A stretch of DNA of 60,393 bases from Pirellula sp. (GTDB taxonomy: Bacteria > Planctomycetota > Planctomycetia > Pirellulales > Pirellulaceae), in the NCBI GenBank assembly GCA_021299695.1, contig JAJTEK010000006.1, forward strand, positions 1 through 60,393, given 5' to 3'. The notes below the pieces were generated by a model, which searched no databases, was not told where the DNA came from, and saw nothing but the letters and a program-made list of their open reading frames with translations. Position numbers and translations under genes: made by a program. Positions 44,011-53,293 of this stretch are shown piece by piece (the stretch's first letter is position 1; the number at the start of each line of letters is the position of its first letter).

Positions 44011-44889
44011 TTGTCCAACCCGAATTGCTATCACTCTGACTCGACGACGGCCGCTTACTCTCTACGCTGGTCATGGACCGGCTGGCCATCGATCGGCTCG
44101 ATGCCCTCCTTGACCGAAAACGACTGGAGAGAACTTGCGGATGCTTGGGAAAAAGACGGAATCCGATTATTGGAGCGAAACTGCCTGTCCGACTATTGGC
44201 AAGCTACCGTCAGTACGAAACCAGCCACCGACCCTAGCTTCATCGTAGGTCGTATCAAAGGTCGTATCGATCATCGATTCCGTAACCAAAAGATCCCTTT
44301 CAAGTTCTCTCGCAAGGTATCGCTCCGCGCGCTTGGTAACAACACGACTGCCGATGTTCTAGACTACATTCGCCGGCAAGTCGACTCCGCTCAATTCTGT
44401 CGTTCCGACTTCGCAGATAACCTCAAGCAGTTCACTCGCGTTTGGCAGGATGAGAAACTTCACGCACCGATCGAGGTCAGCAGTGGCCGTTATTGGTATC
44501 TGCTTCATCTGGTCCTGGTCGTCGAAGGTAGGCGTCGGATCGGCGACTTCCAGTTTTTGGGGGACCTGTTTGAAATCTGCCAAGCGATCGCGTTGGAACG
44601 TGATTATCTCTTAGGTGGCATTTCGGTAATGCCGGACCATCTTCACATGTGCCTACGTGGCGCACTGGAGGACTCTCCGGAGGCAATTGCGATCGCTTAT
44701 ATGAATGAATCGTGTCGTAAGCTCGGGGTGGTGGGTCTCTGGAGGCCGAGTTACTACGTCGGGACGACTGGAGCTTACAGCATGAATGCGGTACGTGGCC
44801 ACACACCTTTGGCTTCAGACGGGACAAGCCCGTCTGGGAGCCCGTCTGGGAGCCCGACTGGGAACCCGAATGGGAGCCCCAGGTCCTAG
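44011..44889 (+). CDS. REP-associated Y1/HUH transposase (RAYT), probably 3'-truncated
   Basis: 292 residues. Start: TTG at 44011, with AAGGAG (43998-44003) 7 bases before it; the frame extends back to 43915 but that part lies inside a REP. The HUH site is MPDHLHMCL (His210, His212), followed by SPEAIAIAYMNESC and the family segment RPSYYVGTTGAYSMNAVRG. In Y1 enzymes the nucleophilic Tyr lies in the helix right after this segment. Here the sequence turns into HTPLASDGTSPSGSPSGSPT, encoded by a REP unit, and stops. RAYTs cut and join single-stranded REP hairpins. This copy probably lost its tyrosine helix through a REP insertion or deletion. Confidence 0.85.
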   Translation: MSNPNCYHSDSTTAAYSLRWSWTGWPSIGSMPSLTENDWRELADAWEKDGIRLLERNCLSDYWQATVSTKPATDPSFIVGRIKGRIDHRFRNQKIPFKFSRKVSLRALGNNTTADVLDYIRRQVDSAQFCRSDFADNLKQFTRVWQDEKLHAPIEVSSGRYWYLLHLVLVVEGRRRIGDFQFLGDLFEICQAIALERDYLLGGISVMPDHLHMCLRGALEDSPEAIAIAYMNESCRKLGVVGLWRPSYYVGTTGAYSMNAVRGHTPLASDGTSPSGSPSGSPTGNPNGSPRS

Positions 44890-45135
44890 CTGCACGCCTT
44901 GGGCTTCAGACGGGGCAAGCCCGTCTGGGAGCCGTTCGGGAGCCCGACTGGTGCGTAGCTGCACGCCTTGGGCTTCAGACGGGGCAAGCCCGTCTGGGAG
45001 CCCGAGTTCCTAGCTGCACGCCTTGGGCTTCAGACGGGGCAAGCCCGTCTGGGAGCCCGAATGGGAGCCCCAGGTCCTAGCTGCACACCTTTGGCTTCAG
45101 ACGGGACAAGCCCGTCTGGGAGCCCGAATGGCTTA
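44797..45135 (+). repeat. Downstream REP array: five units, irregular spacing
   Basis: Hairpins with the same stem as the upstream array lie at 44816-44836, 44907-44927, 44976-44996, 45031-45051 and 45098-45118; the first and last have the GACAAG core. Intervals are 91, 69, 55 and 67. The first unit is inside the transposase reading frame. The flanking stretch 45136-45371 has no coding character. Confidence 0.95.
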
Positions 45136-45371
45136 CAGCCATCGCCCGCGGTTGGGCGCCTAGGCGGCTCACAAGCGGAACGACTCGCGACTTGGTAGAT
45201 TGATCCTTATACCGTCGTCATCAAGTCGGCGAGGGCTAGCGAACTCCTCGCCTTGTATGTGGGATTCACGGCTTTTCTGGTTCGATTGGTTCGTGGGCAA
45301 ACTCTAGCATGTGGGCAGATCGATTGTCCCCAATCGATCGGAGCCTGAAGCCACCGCAGCCTGTAAGGCAT

Positions 45372-45406
45372 AAAAAAAGCCGAGGTGACTTGATCACCCC
45401 GGCTTT
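45372..45406 (-). terminator. Intrinsic terminator of the glutathione peroxidase gene
   Basis: Read on the minus strand, AAAGCCGGGGTGA pairs with TCACCTCGGCTTT (one mismatch) around a short loop, followed by a run of seven T. It lies about 40 bases after the gpx stop. Confidence 0.85.
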
Positions 45407-45447
45407 GAGATTGCGATTTCAGACGAAGCGCTAAGGGACTAGCAGGA

Positions 45448-46047
45448 TTAGTTGCCCAGGGCCTTTTCGATCGCTGCGGTCAGTTCGGCCGACATGGGCT
45501 CGACACCCGACCCGTAGCGTCCCACGACGTTTCCTTTGCGATCGACGAGGAACTTCTCAAAGTTCCATTTGACGTTGCCTTTGCCTACGGGCTTGGTTTC
45601 GACTCCCGTTAGGTATCCGTATAGGGGGCAGGCTTTTCCTTTGGCATCGTCGTTGACGGTGACCTTATCGAGCATGTCGAACGTGACGTTGTATTTGCTC
45701 GAGCAGAACTGCTTGATCTCGTCGTTGGAGCCTGGTTCTTGGCCACCGAATTGGTTGCAAGGGACTCCGATGACAGCAAGGCCTTTGGAGCTGTACTTCT
45801 CGTGGAGTTGTTGCAGGCCAGTGTACTGCTTGGTGTAACCGCACTTGCTTGCGACGTTGACAAACAGGACAACTTTGCCCTCGTACTTGCTGAGATCGAC
45901 TGACTGGCCGTCGATGTTCTTCATGCTAAAGGCCAGGGCCGGTGGGGCTGGCTGGTTGGTTTCTTCGGCGAAACCCGAGGACATAATGGCCATAGCGACG
46001 ATACCTGCGAGAAGTTTACGGGAACTGAGGAAGGATCTGGGGGACAT
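45448..46047 (-). CDS. Exported glutathione peroxidase (Cys type)
   Basis: 199 residues. The signal peptide (KLLAGIVAMAIMSSGFAEE) is followed by a GPx fold with all three family blocks: NVASKCGYT (peroxidatic Cys, coded by TGC, not selenocysteine), GVPCNQFGGQEPGS and VKWNFEKFLVD (Trp/Asn of the active site). Such cysteine GPx enzymes usually take electrons from thioredoxin and remove lipid or hydrogen peroxides; export points to envelope protection. AGGAG stands before the ATG. It is the last gene of a long minus-strand run and is closed by the terminator at 45372. Confidence 0.93.
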   Translation of the reverse strand: MSPRSFLSSRKLLAGIVAMAIMSSGFAEETNQPAPPALAFSMKNIDGQSVDLSKYEGKVVLFVNVASKCGYTKQYTGLQQLHEKYSSKGLAVIGVPCNQFGGQEPGSNDEIKQFCSSKYNVTFDMLDKVTVNDDAKGKACPLYGYLTGVETKPVGKGNVKWNFEKFLVDRKGNVVGRYGSGVEPMSAELTAAIEKALGN

Positions 46048-46194
46048 GCGGTGCTCCTGTCAAATGACGGGTTGGGGGATTCACGAGACGATCGAGCTGG
46101 CTGGTCCACGATGGGCCAGAGCCTTTGCAATATAATCGTTGGGGGTCAAGCCCTGGGCGTTGAAGTTCCACTTTTTGGTTATCTTACCGGGAAT

Positions 46195-47481
46195 TCAGGC
46201 CTTGGGCGGCGGAGGGATCTGTTCGCCTCGGATCAGATCGTCGTAGGTTTCCCTAGCTCGGATGCAGTGGATCGAGCCGTTTTCGATGAGCAATTCGGGA
46301 GTTCGGAACCGGCCGTTGTAGTTGCTCGACATGACAAAACCGTACGCACCGGCGACTTCGAGGACCAGCAAATCCCCGACCTTGGCCACAGGGAGTTGCC
46401 GTTTGGCGACGAAGCCTCCTTCTTCTTGGGTAAAGATGTCACCGCTTTCGCAAAGGGGCCCACCGACGACGACTTCGATAAGATCTTTGTCCGATGGTTG
46501 GTGACCACGGTGGCAGATGGAGATCGGGTGGTAGGCGCCGTAGAGGATCGGCCTCGCCAGGTCGTTGAAACCTGCATCGAGGAGATAAAAAGTATTCTCG
46601 CCCATCTTTTTGACCGAGCGGATTTCGGCGACCAGGAAGCCGCTCTCGGCGACGAGGTACCTGCCCGGTTCGATTTCCAGACGGAGTGGATGTCCGAACA
46701 CCGAGGCGAGTCGGTTGCGGGTTTGGTCCCAAAGATGGTAGTAGCGATCGAGATCGACGTAGCTTTGGCCTTGGCGATAAGGGACCGGCAGTCCGCCTCC
46801 GGCGCTGATGGTCGTCAGAGTGCGACCGATCTGCAAGGCGATTTTCTCGAGTGCATCGCAGACTTGGGAAAGGTGTTCCAAATCGGTTCCCGAGCCGATA
46901 TGCATGTGGAGGCCTGTGATGACGATGTTGTGCAGGTCGGCCAAGCGGAGGCATTCGTCGATCTGGTCGTGCCAAATCCCGTGCTTGGATTGCGGGCCAC
47001 CGGTATTGGTTTTTTGGCTGTGGCCGTGACCGAACCCGGGGTTGATCCGCAGGGTGACACTTGAACCTGGAACGGCGCGTCCGAGTTGCTCGATCATGTC
47101 AGGGGAACCGCAGTTGACGTGCAGTCCTAGTTTTTTGATGATCGTTAGGGCTTCGTGGTCGAACACATCGGCCGTGTAGACAATCGAGTGAGGATTGGTC
47201 TTTGGGTCGTATCCTGCCGACAGCGCGCGTTGGACTTCACCGGCACTGACCGCATCGACGACCACGCCTAGGCGTCGCAAGCGATCGAGGATGGCGATGT
47301 TCGAGCAAGCTTTCTGTGCGTAGCGGATGACATCGAAGGCCTTCAGGTCGGCAACTTTTTGGGCGATCGTGGCCATGTCATAGATGTAGCATGGCGTACC
47401 GTACTGTTGGACGATCGACTCGATCGATTGCCCAGCGATATCGCGACGAAGAACGGGGAACAAAGAGTCTGGACTCGACAT
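46195..47481 (-). CDS. lysA: Diaminopimelate decarboxylase LysA
   Basis: 428 residues, the usual length. The PLP lysine is Lys57 in RYAQKACSN. The HMHIGSGT block, the phosphate-binding GGGLP, the EPGRYLV motif and CESGDIF (active-site Cys/Glu) all follow in order. The enzyme makes lysine from meso-diaminopimelate, the last step of the DAP pathway, which also supplies peptidoglycan. The gene follows the rhomboid gene by 46 bp and precedes gpx by 147 bp, so co-transcription is possible but no functional link is apparent. Confidence 0.95.
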   Translation of the reverse strand: MSSPDSLFPVLRRDIAGQSIESIVQQYGTPCYIYDMATIAQKVADLKAFDVIRYAQKACSNIAILDRLRRLGVVVDAVSAGEVQRALSAGYDPKTNPHSIVYTADVFDHEALTIIKKLGLHVNCGSPDMIEQLGRAVPGSSVTLRINPGFGHGHSQKTNTGGPQSKHGIWHDQIDECLRLADLHNIVITGLHMHIGSGTDLEHLSQVCDALEKIALQIGRTLTTISAGGGLPVPYRQGQSYVDLDRYYHLWDQTRNRLASVFGHPLRLEIEPGRYLVAESGFLVAEIRSVKKMGENTFYLLDAGFNDLARPILYGAYHPISICHRGHQPSDKDLIEVVVGGPLCESGDIFTQEEGGFVAKRQLPVAKVGDLLVLEVAGAYGFVMSSNYNGRFRTPELLIENGSIHCIRARETYDDLIRGEQIPPPPKA

Positions 47482-47527
47482 GAAAACTGACCAACTCCAA
47501 CGAGGAATGAAATATGGTTCAACGCGG

Positions 47528-48415
47528 CTAGGAATCCAACCGCTTCTTATTTCTAACGCTTTGGGAGTATTTCTCCAAGAACTTCTTTTCGCGACCCGTC
47601 AGAGAGTCTTTGCCCGAAGCATGGATTTTTTCGAGGATGCGGTCGGCTTCCTTGGACTCGAGTTCTTGGTCGCTCAGCGAGGCGTCGTCGAGGGGATGAA
47701 GCTTGAACTTGCGCCTTTTCCACCATCGTTGAATCGACTCGATTCCTTGGCGGGGATCCTGCAGTTTGGTGAAACTCCAACCGAGGAAAAAGTACAAGGT
47801 GGCAAAAAGGATTCCGAGCAGGTGTACGTCGTAGGCGATACCGGGGCCGGAACTCGAGAAGAAATTCGTTAAGACAAAGATCACCCCGAGGACCCAGGCA
47901 GGCATCGGGAAGACGATGAAGTAGACCGTCGCATTGGGATAGTTGTAGACAAAGAGCATCGAGATGCACAGCACAGCGCCCGAGGCCCCAAGAACCGTTG
48001 CGGCATCGGATCCAAGTCCTCGGAAGATCATAGAGCCGACGCCGCAGAACAGCGCTGCGAGGAGGTAGATCTTGAGGAACTCGGCCCGACCGTAGCGAGA
48101 CTCGACCGAACGGCCCATGAAGTAGAGGCTCAGCATGTTGAAGAAGATATGGCCGATGTTGCTCGACGAGTGGGCAAACGCGTAGGTGATGGTCTTGAAC
48201 CACAGCCACGGTTTCCACAGCGTATCGGAGCCCAAGGCGAGGGCTTCATTGACCGATCCTTGATTGGTCAGCGACGGGTTGCCGAAGAGCAGATTGACGA
48301 CAAAGACGATCACATTGAGGATGATCAGTTGAGCGACGGCCGATTGTTGGTTCCAGCCTGGTCGCAAATCAAGGTCTTGGTCGCTTTGATAATACCCTCT
48401 GTCTTGATAGCCCAT
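47528..48415 (-). CDS. Rhomboid-family intramembrane serine protease
   Basis: 295 residues with about six membrane helices. The catalytic dyad is visible: Ser145 in LGASGAV and His198 in YDVHLLGILFA. The conserved HIFFNMLSLYFMG region is at ~89-101. The last ~75 residues are a charged cytoplasmic tail (QELESKEADRILEKIHASGK) like that of many bacterial rhomboids with a DUF6576-type C-terminus. Rhomboids cleave membrane-anchored substrates inside the bilayer; the substrate is unknown. It lies 38 bp after the 618-residue protein gene and may share its transcript. Confidence 0.92.
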   Translation of the reverse strand: MGYQDRGYYQSDQDLDLRPGWNQQSAVAQLIILNVIVFVVNLLFGNPSLTNQGSVNEALALGSDTLWKPWLWFKTITYAFAHSSSNIGHIFFNMLSLYFMGRSVESRYGRAEFLKIYLLAALFCGVGSMIFRGLGSDAATVLGASGAVLCISMLFVYNYPNATVYFIVFPMPAWVLGVIFVLTNFFSSSGPGIAYDVHLLGILFATLYFFLGWSFTKLQDPRQGIESIQRWWKRRKFKLHPLDDASLSDQELESKEADRILEKIHASGKDSLTGREKKFLEKYSQSVRNKKRLDS

Positions 48416-48453
48416 ATGTTTGCCGGTTTGCCTCGAGGCTCCGAAGAGCGACG

Positions 48454-50310
48454 TTAGGAACCAGGATTCTCCAGAGCGGGTGGACGTGCCGGGTCGTTCG
48501 GGCTACTGGTGCTACTTGGAACGACAGCCTTGGGGGTTTCGGGCGACTCGGCTGGCATCGGCTCGGCAGTCTTAGGCTCGGTGGGCTTAGGCTCGGTTGG
48601 CATGGGCTCGGTTGGCATGGGCTCGGCAGGAACACTCGGAGAATCACCGGGCGATGGATTTGGGGACTTGTTGGTGATCCCGTAGGCTTTGGCCAGCGGT
48701 GTGCTGAAGAAGTCTTCTGGGCTTCCGAGTTTCAGAGCGTTGGCGTTCCATTCCGAAAGGGTTTTTTCGATACTGAAGTCGAGGTAGTCACCGTCGTAGG
48801 CGCGTCGGAAGAGCATGAACTCGTAGAGAACGAAACGCTCGTCGACGTCTTCATCCATGAGTTTCTTGTACCGGTTGATGGCCTTGAGGACATCCCCACC
48901 GACATCTTCGGTCATGATAATAGGGTAGAAGCGGAAAACTTTATCCCATCGGACGAAGGCTTCTTCGTACTTCTCGACTGCCCCTTTGATATCGGCGACA
49001 TCGATGAGTTTATTGGCTTCGTAGATCAAGCGTCGTGCGTCGACCATGATTTGTTGCTGTTCGGCCAGGGCTCGGGTTTCCCAGTAGGCGTAGTTGACTT
49101 GGTCTCGCAGGGAGTTGGTCGACTTGGCGTACTCTTCGGCTGCGCCGAGTTGGACGGCCAGTTCGAGGGCTTTGATTTGTTGCTCGCGGGGTAGTTCGTT
49201 GGCGAGTTCTTGGTAGGTCGGTTCGACGGCTAATTGGAACTCAGCGGCCCACATACGTTCTTCGGTGGTTCGTTGGTCATCGGGTTTTTCGAACGCCTTG
49301 GCTTTGCTTGGGTTGTTCGCACCGTATTTGGCTTTCTTGACTTCGATGACTTTGTCGCGACCGGCGCTGGTCATATCCATGAATTGGCGTTGGAGTCGTT
49401 CGACGTCTTTCCTCGCCGTATCGATGCTTCCAAGGGTCACAGGAACGTAGCCGGTGGTTGCCAATTCGCGGTTCCCGAAATCTTTCCACTCGCGGCTAGC
49501 TTTTTCCCAGACGAACTTGGCCCGTTCATCGAGGACACCTTCTTCTTCGATGGCTTCGCCATGATACATCTGCCAGAGTGGACCGTAGCTAAAGAGCAGG
49601 TGTGGGGACTTTTTGATCGCGATACCGGCCGAGACCAATTGGTAGGCTTGTTCAAACCATTGTTTTCCGACCAACCAGTTATCGGGCTTACGGTCTGGTC
49701 CTAGGGCGTCATCGGATTTGGCGTTGAGACCTTGTTCGACGAAGTACTTGTGAAATTCCTCATCGTTTCGGAACAGCTCGCGGTACTGGAGTTTTTCGTC
49801 GGCTTTGCCCATCTTGGCTCCGACGTATTGGCCTAGATCGTATTGAAGAATCGGCTTTCTCGCATTGAACTTGGTCCCTTTGACGAGGTAGTCGATTCCT
49901 TTTTTGACCCATTCGTAGCGTTGGCGGTAGTCTTCGAATTCGGGCGATACGTTGTAGCTCAAGTTGTGAGCTTGGTGTTGCCAGACGCTGATCATGTGGG
50001 GTTGGAGCAGCGCGATTTGGTTGAGTGTGGCGCTGAAGCGGTCGAAGTACTTTTCTTCCTTGTAATGATCGGCTTGCATCCAGAGGATACTCGCTGCGAT
50101 GCCTCGCATGCCGAGGGTGGCGAGTTTCATGCTCTCGCTGGCTGGATCGAGTTTCCCAAGATCCGCTTGCCCGATCGAGTAGCGGCTGCGAAGTTCCGCG
50201 ATCTTACCGGATCCCTTGGTAGGCGGCTTCCCTAGGTAGAACAGGGGGAAGAGCAAAGCCACCATCGCGAGGATGTAGATAATTTTCCGACTAAGAGATC
50301 GATTGTTCAC
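48454..50310 (-). CDS. Single-pass protein with TPR-like helical body, exporter operon
   Basis: 618 residues. An N-terminal membrane helix (IIYILAMVALLFPLFYLG) is followed by a long helical, repeat-like body resembling TPR/SEL1 scaffolds (ILWMQADHYKEEKYFDRFSA is typical). A Pro/Glu/Thr-rich tail at ~555-618 contains MPTEP repeats. The family is known to me only from planctomycetes and has no assigned role. Its ATG overlaps the stop of the ABC-2 permease by four bases, so it is translationally coupled to it and is likely a partner of that exporter. A periplasmic location is inferred from the single N-terminal helix. Confidence 0.6.
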   Translation of the reverse strand: MNNRSLSRKIIYILAMVALLFPLFYLGKPPTKGSGKIAELRSRYSIGQADLGKLDPASESMKLATLGMRGIAASILWMQADHYKEEKYFDRFSATLNQIALLQPHMISVWQHQAHNLSYNVSPEFEDYRQRYEWVKKGIDYLVKGTKFNARKPILQYDLGQYVGAKMGKADEKLQYRELFRNDEEFHKYFVEQGLNAKSDDALGPDRKPDNWLVGKQWFEQAYQLVSAGIAIKKSPHLLFSYGPLWQMYHGEAIEEEGVLDERAKFVWEKASREWKDFGNRELATTGYVPVTLGSIDTARKDVERLQRQFMDMTSAGRDKVIEVKKAKYGANNPSKAKAFEKPDDQRTTEERMWAAEFQLAVEPTYQELANELPREQQIKALELAVQLGAAEEYAKSTNSLRDQVNYAYWETRALAEQQQIMVDARRLIYEANKLIDVADIKGAVEKYEEAFVRWDKVFRFYPIIMTEDVGGDVLKAINRYKKLMDEDVDERFVLYEFMLFRRAYDGDYLDFSIEKTLSEWNANALKLGSPEDFFSTPLAKAYGITNKSPNPSPGDSPSVPAEPMPTEPMPTEPKPTEPKTAEPMPAESPETPKAVVPSSTSSPNDPARPPALENPGS

Positions 50311-52100
50311 GCTGCCATCTCCCGCGTTTTGAGGAAGAAGTAACTAACCAGGGCCGTCAACACAAAGTAGCCGAACGCGATCGTCAGGTGCCGAGCCAGC
50401 AACCCTCCGAAGAGATTGTAGCCGTAGGCCACAAAGTTGGATGTGTCGAGTTGGGAAAAATTGGGCACGGCATTCTTCAACTGCGAGACGGCCAGGAGGA
50501 TCCCACGGTCTGCCGTCGCGATGGCATTTTGAAGCGTCTCGTTGCCGAGTTCCATTTCGATTTGGGAGCCCATTTGCGTGGGCAACCGGATGAGCGACTC
50601 GATCGGACCGCCTCCCTTGGAGGTGGTGGTGACCAAGTTATCGACGAAGAAGCCGAAGAAGCCCAGGACCAGTGCGGCGACCGTCGCGATGATCGCAACC
50701 GGACCGGAAAGGAACGTCGAGAACATCACCCCAAAACAGATCACGATGAACATTTGGAGCCAAATGCTGATGTAGCCTTTGACGAAGTTCCACCAGAACT
50801 GCAGGTCAGCCGGACGCAGGTAGATATCGGCAGCGGCCATCCCAAGATACTGGCCTCGGTCTTGGCATCGGACGACCACTTCAAAGCTTCCGTTTGGAGC
50901 GATGTCCTGGAAGAAATCCAGGTCGGTCGCGATGTCCTTGCCTGTTGCGTCTTGTTTGAACCCCTTGAGCTTGGTGCGGACCGAGCGTCGATCGACTTGA
51001 AACTCTTTGACCTTGAAAGGCTCGTCTTCGCTTTTGACTTTGCCATCGGTGCTACGGAAGTGGATCAGACCGCCGACGGGGGTGACGATATCCCCTTTGT
51101 AGGTGCGAAACGCGCTGATTGTCAAATCGTAGAGGATGACATCGCGGAACAAGGTGGGTTGGACCCCTTCGAATCGCCATACGGCACGCGAGAGCGAATC
51201 GCCTTCGATGTACTTTTGGTACTCGGACATGTATCCGACGTTGTAGCCCTCGTTTTTCTCTCCGTCGCGACCGGTGAATTCGAGACTTTTTGCATAGATC
51301 GGAATCCGTGCCGTCAAGTCATCGATGGGGCTACCGATGACAACCTTGTCACCCACCTTGGTCACGATATGCCGGTGGCCTTTGACTTCGTTGGTCGTCC
51401 CGCGACCTTCGGAGTTCAGGGTGAAACTGTGGCGGTGTCGGTTGTTGTAGGAGGACTCCCCGGACTTGCCCGTCGGGTCGATCGAGACCAGTTCGTGGTT
51501 GTGATCGAGGCCTCGGACGACGAAGACGTAGCTCAAGAGGCCCATGGTTGCAAGAACCAGCGTACCGATGGCCGTAAAACCGAATACCCGTCCGAGGAAG
51601 ATTTCGAGGGGTCGGACCGGTTTGGTGGTGATGGTGTAGATCGTGCGGCTCTTGATATCTGCTGGGATGCTAAAGCAACTGATGAAAAGCCCCAAGAGGA
51701 TCACTAGGTAATTCGTCGCCGTGAGGACAAACACCAAGTACAGACGCGCTGGGCTGTCGGCATCCGGATCGAGGTACCAACCGGCGAACATCATCGCGAC
51801 GATGAAGATCCCGATGAGGACCAAAATCTTCTTTCGGATCGATTCCTTGACGGCCAATTTCGCCATAGCGAAAATTCGCCGAAACGAGAGCTTAGGAATG
51901 TCGACCGTAAAGAGCTGGCCGATGATCTGCGAGACTCGCAGGAAACCCTCGGATGGACCGTACTTGAACACCGAGACGATGTATCCGATGATGAACCCAA
52001 GCAGGGCTAGAGTCACCGAAAGAATCGCGCCGTCTCGCAAGGCGTTTTTCTCGAACAACCATTCGCTGTAGGTCCAAAAATGATCGGGATTAAGCCGCAT
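50307..52100 (-). CDS. ABC-2 type exporter permease with large extracytoplasmic insert
   Basis: 597 residues. Membrane helices occur near the N-terminus (SVTLALLGFIIGYIVSVF), at ~110-200 (KILVLIGIFIVAMMFAGWYL; LVILLGLFISCFSIPADIKS) and at the C-terminus (FVIAFGYF-like region). Between them, about residues 210-430, lies a soluble beta-rich insert facing outside. The ADIKSRTIYTITTKPVRPLE block is typical of ABC-2/NosY-like permeases. With the ATPase encoded upstream it would form an exporter; the substrate is unknown. It overlaps the next gene by four bases. Confidence 0.8.
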   Translation of the reverse strand: MRLNPDHFWTYSEWLFEKNALRDGAILSVTLALLGFIIGYIVSVFKYGPSEGFLRVSQIIGQLFTVDIPKLSFRRIFAMAKLAVKESIRKKILVLIGIFIVAMMFAGWYLDPDADSPARLYLVFVLTATNYLVILLGLFISCFSIPADIKSRTIYTITTKPVRPLEIFLGRVFGFTAIGTLVLATMGLLSYVFVVRGLDHNHELVSIDPTGKSGESSYNNRHRHSFTLNSEGRGTTNEVKGHRHIVTKVGDKVVIGSPIDDLTARIPIYAKSLEFTGRDGEKNEGYNVGYMSEYQKYIEGDSLSRAVWRFEGVQPTLFRDVILYDLTISAFRTYKGDIVTPVGGLIHFRSTDGKVKSEDEPFKVKEFQVDRRSVRTKLKGFKQDATGKDIATDLDFFQDIAPNGSFEVVVRCQDRGQYLGMAAADIYLRPADLQFWWNFVKGYISIWLQMFIVICFGVMFSTFLSGPVAIIATVAALVLGFFGFFVDNLVTTTSKGGGPIESLIRLPTQMGSQIEMELGNETLQNAIATADRGILLAVSQLKNAVPNFSQLDTSNFVAYGYNLFGGLLARHLTIAFGYFVLTALVSYFFLKTREMAA

Positions 52101-52172
52101 GATGAGAGGGTCTCGTGAGCGATTTCGCAGGCAACAGAATCAAAGGCAACAAAAGGGGATCAAAAGCAGGGA

Positions 52173-53108
52173 CTAGTTACCGCCTCGGCCGCCTCGGCGA
52201 CCCGGACGTTGCTCGCTCTCCTTGACGATCTCGAGGAACAGGTCCTCCATCGTGGTCGTCGGATTGTCCATCCGATCGAGTTTGCCACCGGATTTTTCAA
52301 TGATCTCGCGGATCTGGGTCTTCGCCTCGTCGGTCAGGCCACTGGCGTGGATCTCGGTAAGATCCTGGATCTTCAGAAGGCTATCGACGCGTCCGAGCTC
52401 CTTGAGCTCCCCTTGATGCAAGATTGCGACCCGGTCGCAGACGTCTTGGACGTCAGCCAGTTGGTGCGAGCACATGAGGATCGTCTTTCCTTCGTCGCGA
52501 AGCCGAAGAATCAAATCCTTCATATCGCGGGTTCCGAGCGGATCGAGACCCGTTGTCGGTTCATCGAGCACCAGAAACTCCGGCTCGTTGATCAGGGCTT
52601 GAGCCAGACCGATTCGTCGTGTCATCCCTTTGGAGTATTCCTTGAGCTGTCGGCGGCGGGCGTGCTCGAGTTTGACCATCTTGATCAGGCTCTCGATGCG
52701 TTGCCTGCGGACATCGGCGGGGATGTCAAAGAGCCGGCCGTAGAAATCGAGGGTCTCTTCGGCGTTGAGAAACTTGTACAGGTAGGATTCTTCGGGCAGA
52801 TACCCGATCCGTTCGTTCTTCGAAACATCGGTCGCTTCTTTGCCGAAGACAAACACCCGCCCTTGGGTCGGAAAAAGCAAGCCGAGCATCAGCTTGATCG
52901 TCGTCGACTTGCCCGATCCGTTGGGACCCAGGAGCCCGAAGATTTCGCCTCGGCGGACCTCCAGGTCCAAAGACTTCAGGGCCTGAACTTTCTTGCGACC
53001 CCAAAAGTCTCGGTAGACTTTGCCTAGATTTCGGGTTTCAACGATCGTTTGGGTTGGATCGTTGTCGTGGGCCAAAGGGCGGTTTTCCTGGTCCAGTGAG
53101 GTTGCCAT
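52173..53108 (-). CDS. ABC exporter ATPase
   Basis: 311 residues. Walker [10 protein letters not shown] (61-69), a Q-loop (LPEESYL), signature [15 protein letters not shown] and Walker [13 protein letters not shown], followed by MCSHQLADV (H-loop), place it with the ABC-2 exporter ATPases (CcmA/NatA/GldA-like). The C-terminal extension ends in an Arg/Gly-rich tail (GRRGGRGG). First gene of the exporter operon, 72 bp before the permease gene, and divergent from folC. Confidence 0.93.
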   Translation of the reverse strand: MATSLDQENRPLAHDNDPTQTIVETRNLGKVYRDFWGRKKVQALKSLDLEVRRGEIFGLLGPNGSGKSTTIKLMLGLLFPTQGRVFVFGKEATDVSKNERIGYLPEESYLYKFLNAEETLDFYGRLFDIPADVRRQRIESLIKMVKLEHARRRQLKEYSKGMTRRIGLAQALINEPEFLVLDEPTTGLDPLGTRDMKDLILRLRDEGKTILMCSHQLADVQDVCDRVAILHQGELKELGRVDSLLKIQDLTEIHASGLTDEAKTQIREIIEKSGGKLDRMDNPTTTMEDLFLEIVKESEQRPGRRGGRGGN

Positions 53109-53293
53109 GGGATCAATCGACGGTTGAAGTCAAAGGGACAAGTGGTCTGGGGACCGAAAAGAACAGGCAGACCCCAGGGATTGGCTGAACTACGATGAAA
53201 TTCCCGTTGCGGTTCAGCGACAAGCTGGCTGAATCAAGGAAAAATCAACCCCCGGCGCATCGCCGAACCCCCTATGGTTTCTATAATCCGCAC

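Noticed and set aside
43366-45135. Possible CRISPR array
   Set aside because: The repeated units are ~69 bp with nearly identical sequence throughout and palindromic cores. There are no unique spacers of constant length and no cas genes.
45448-46047. Selenoprotein glutathione peroxidase
   Set aside because: The active-site codon is TGC (Cys), and no in-frame TGA is present.
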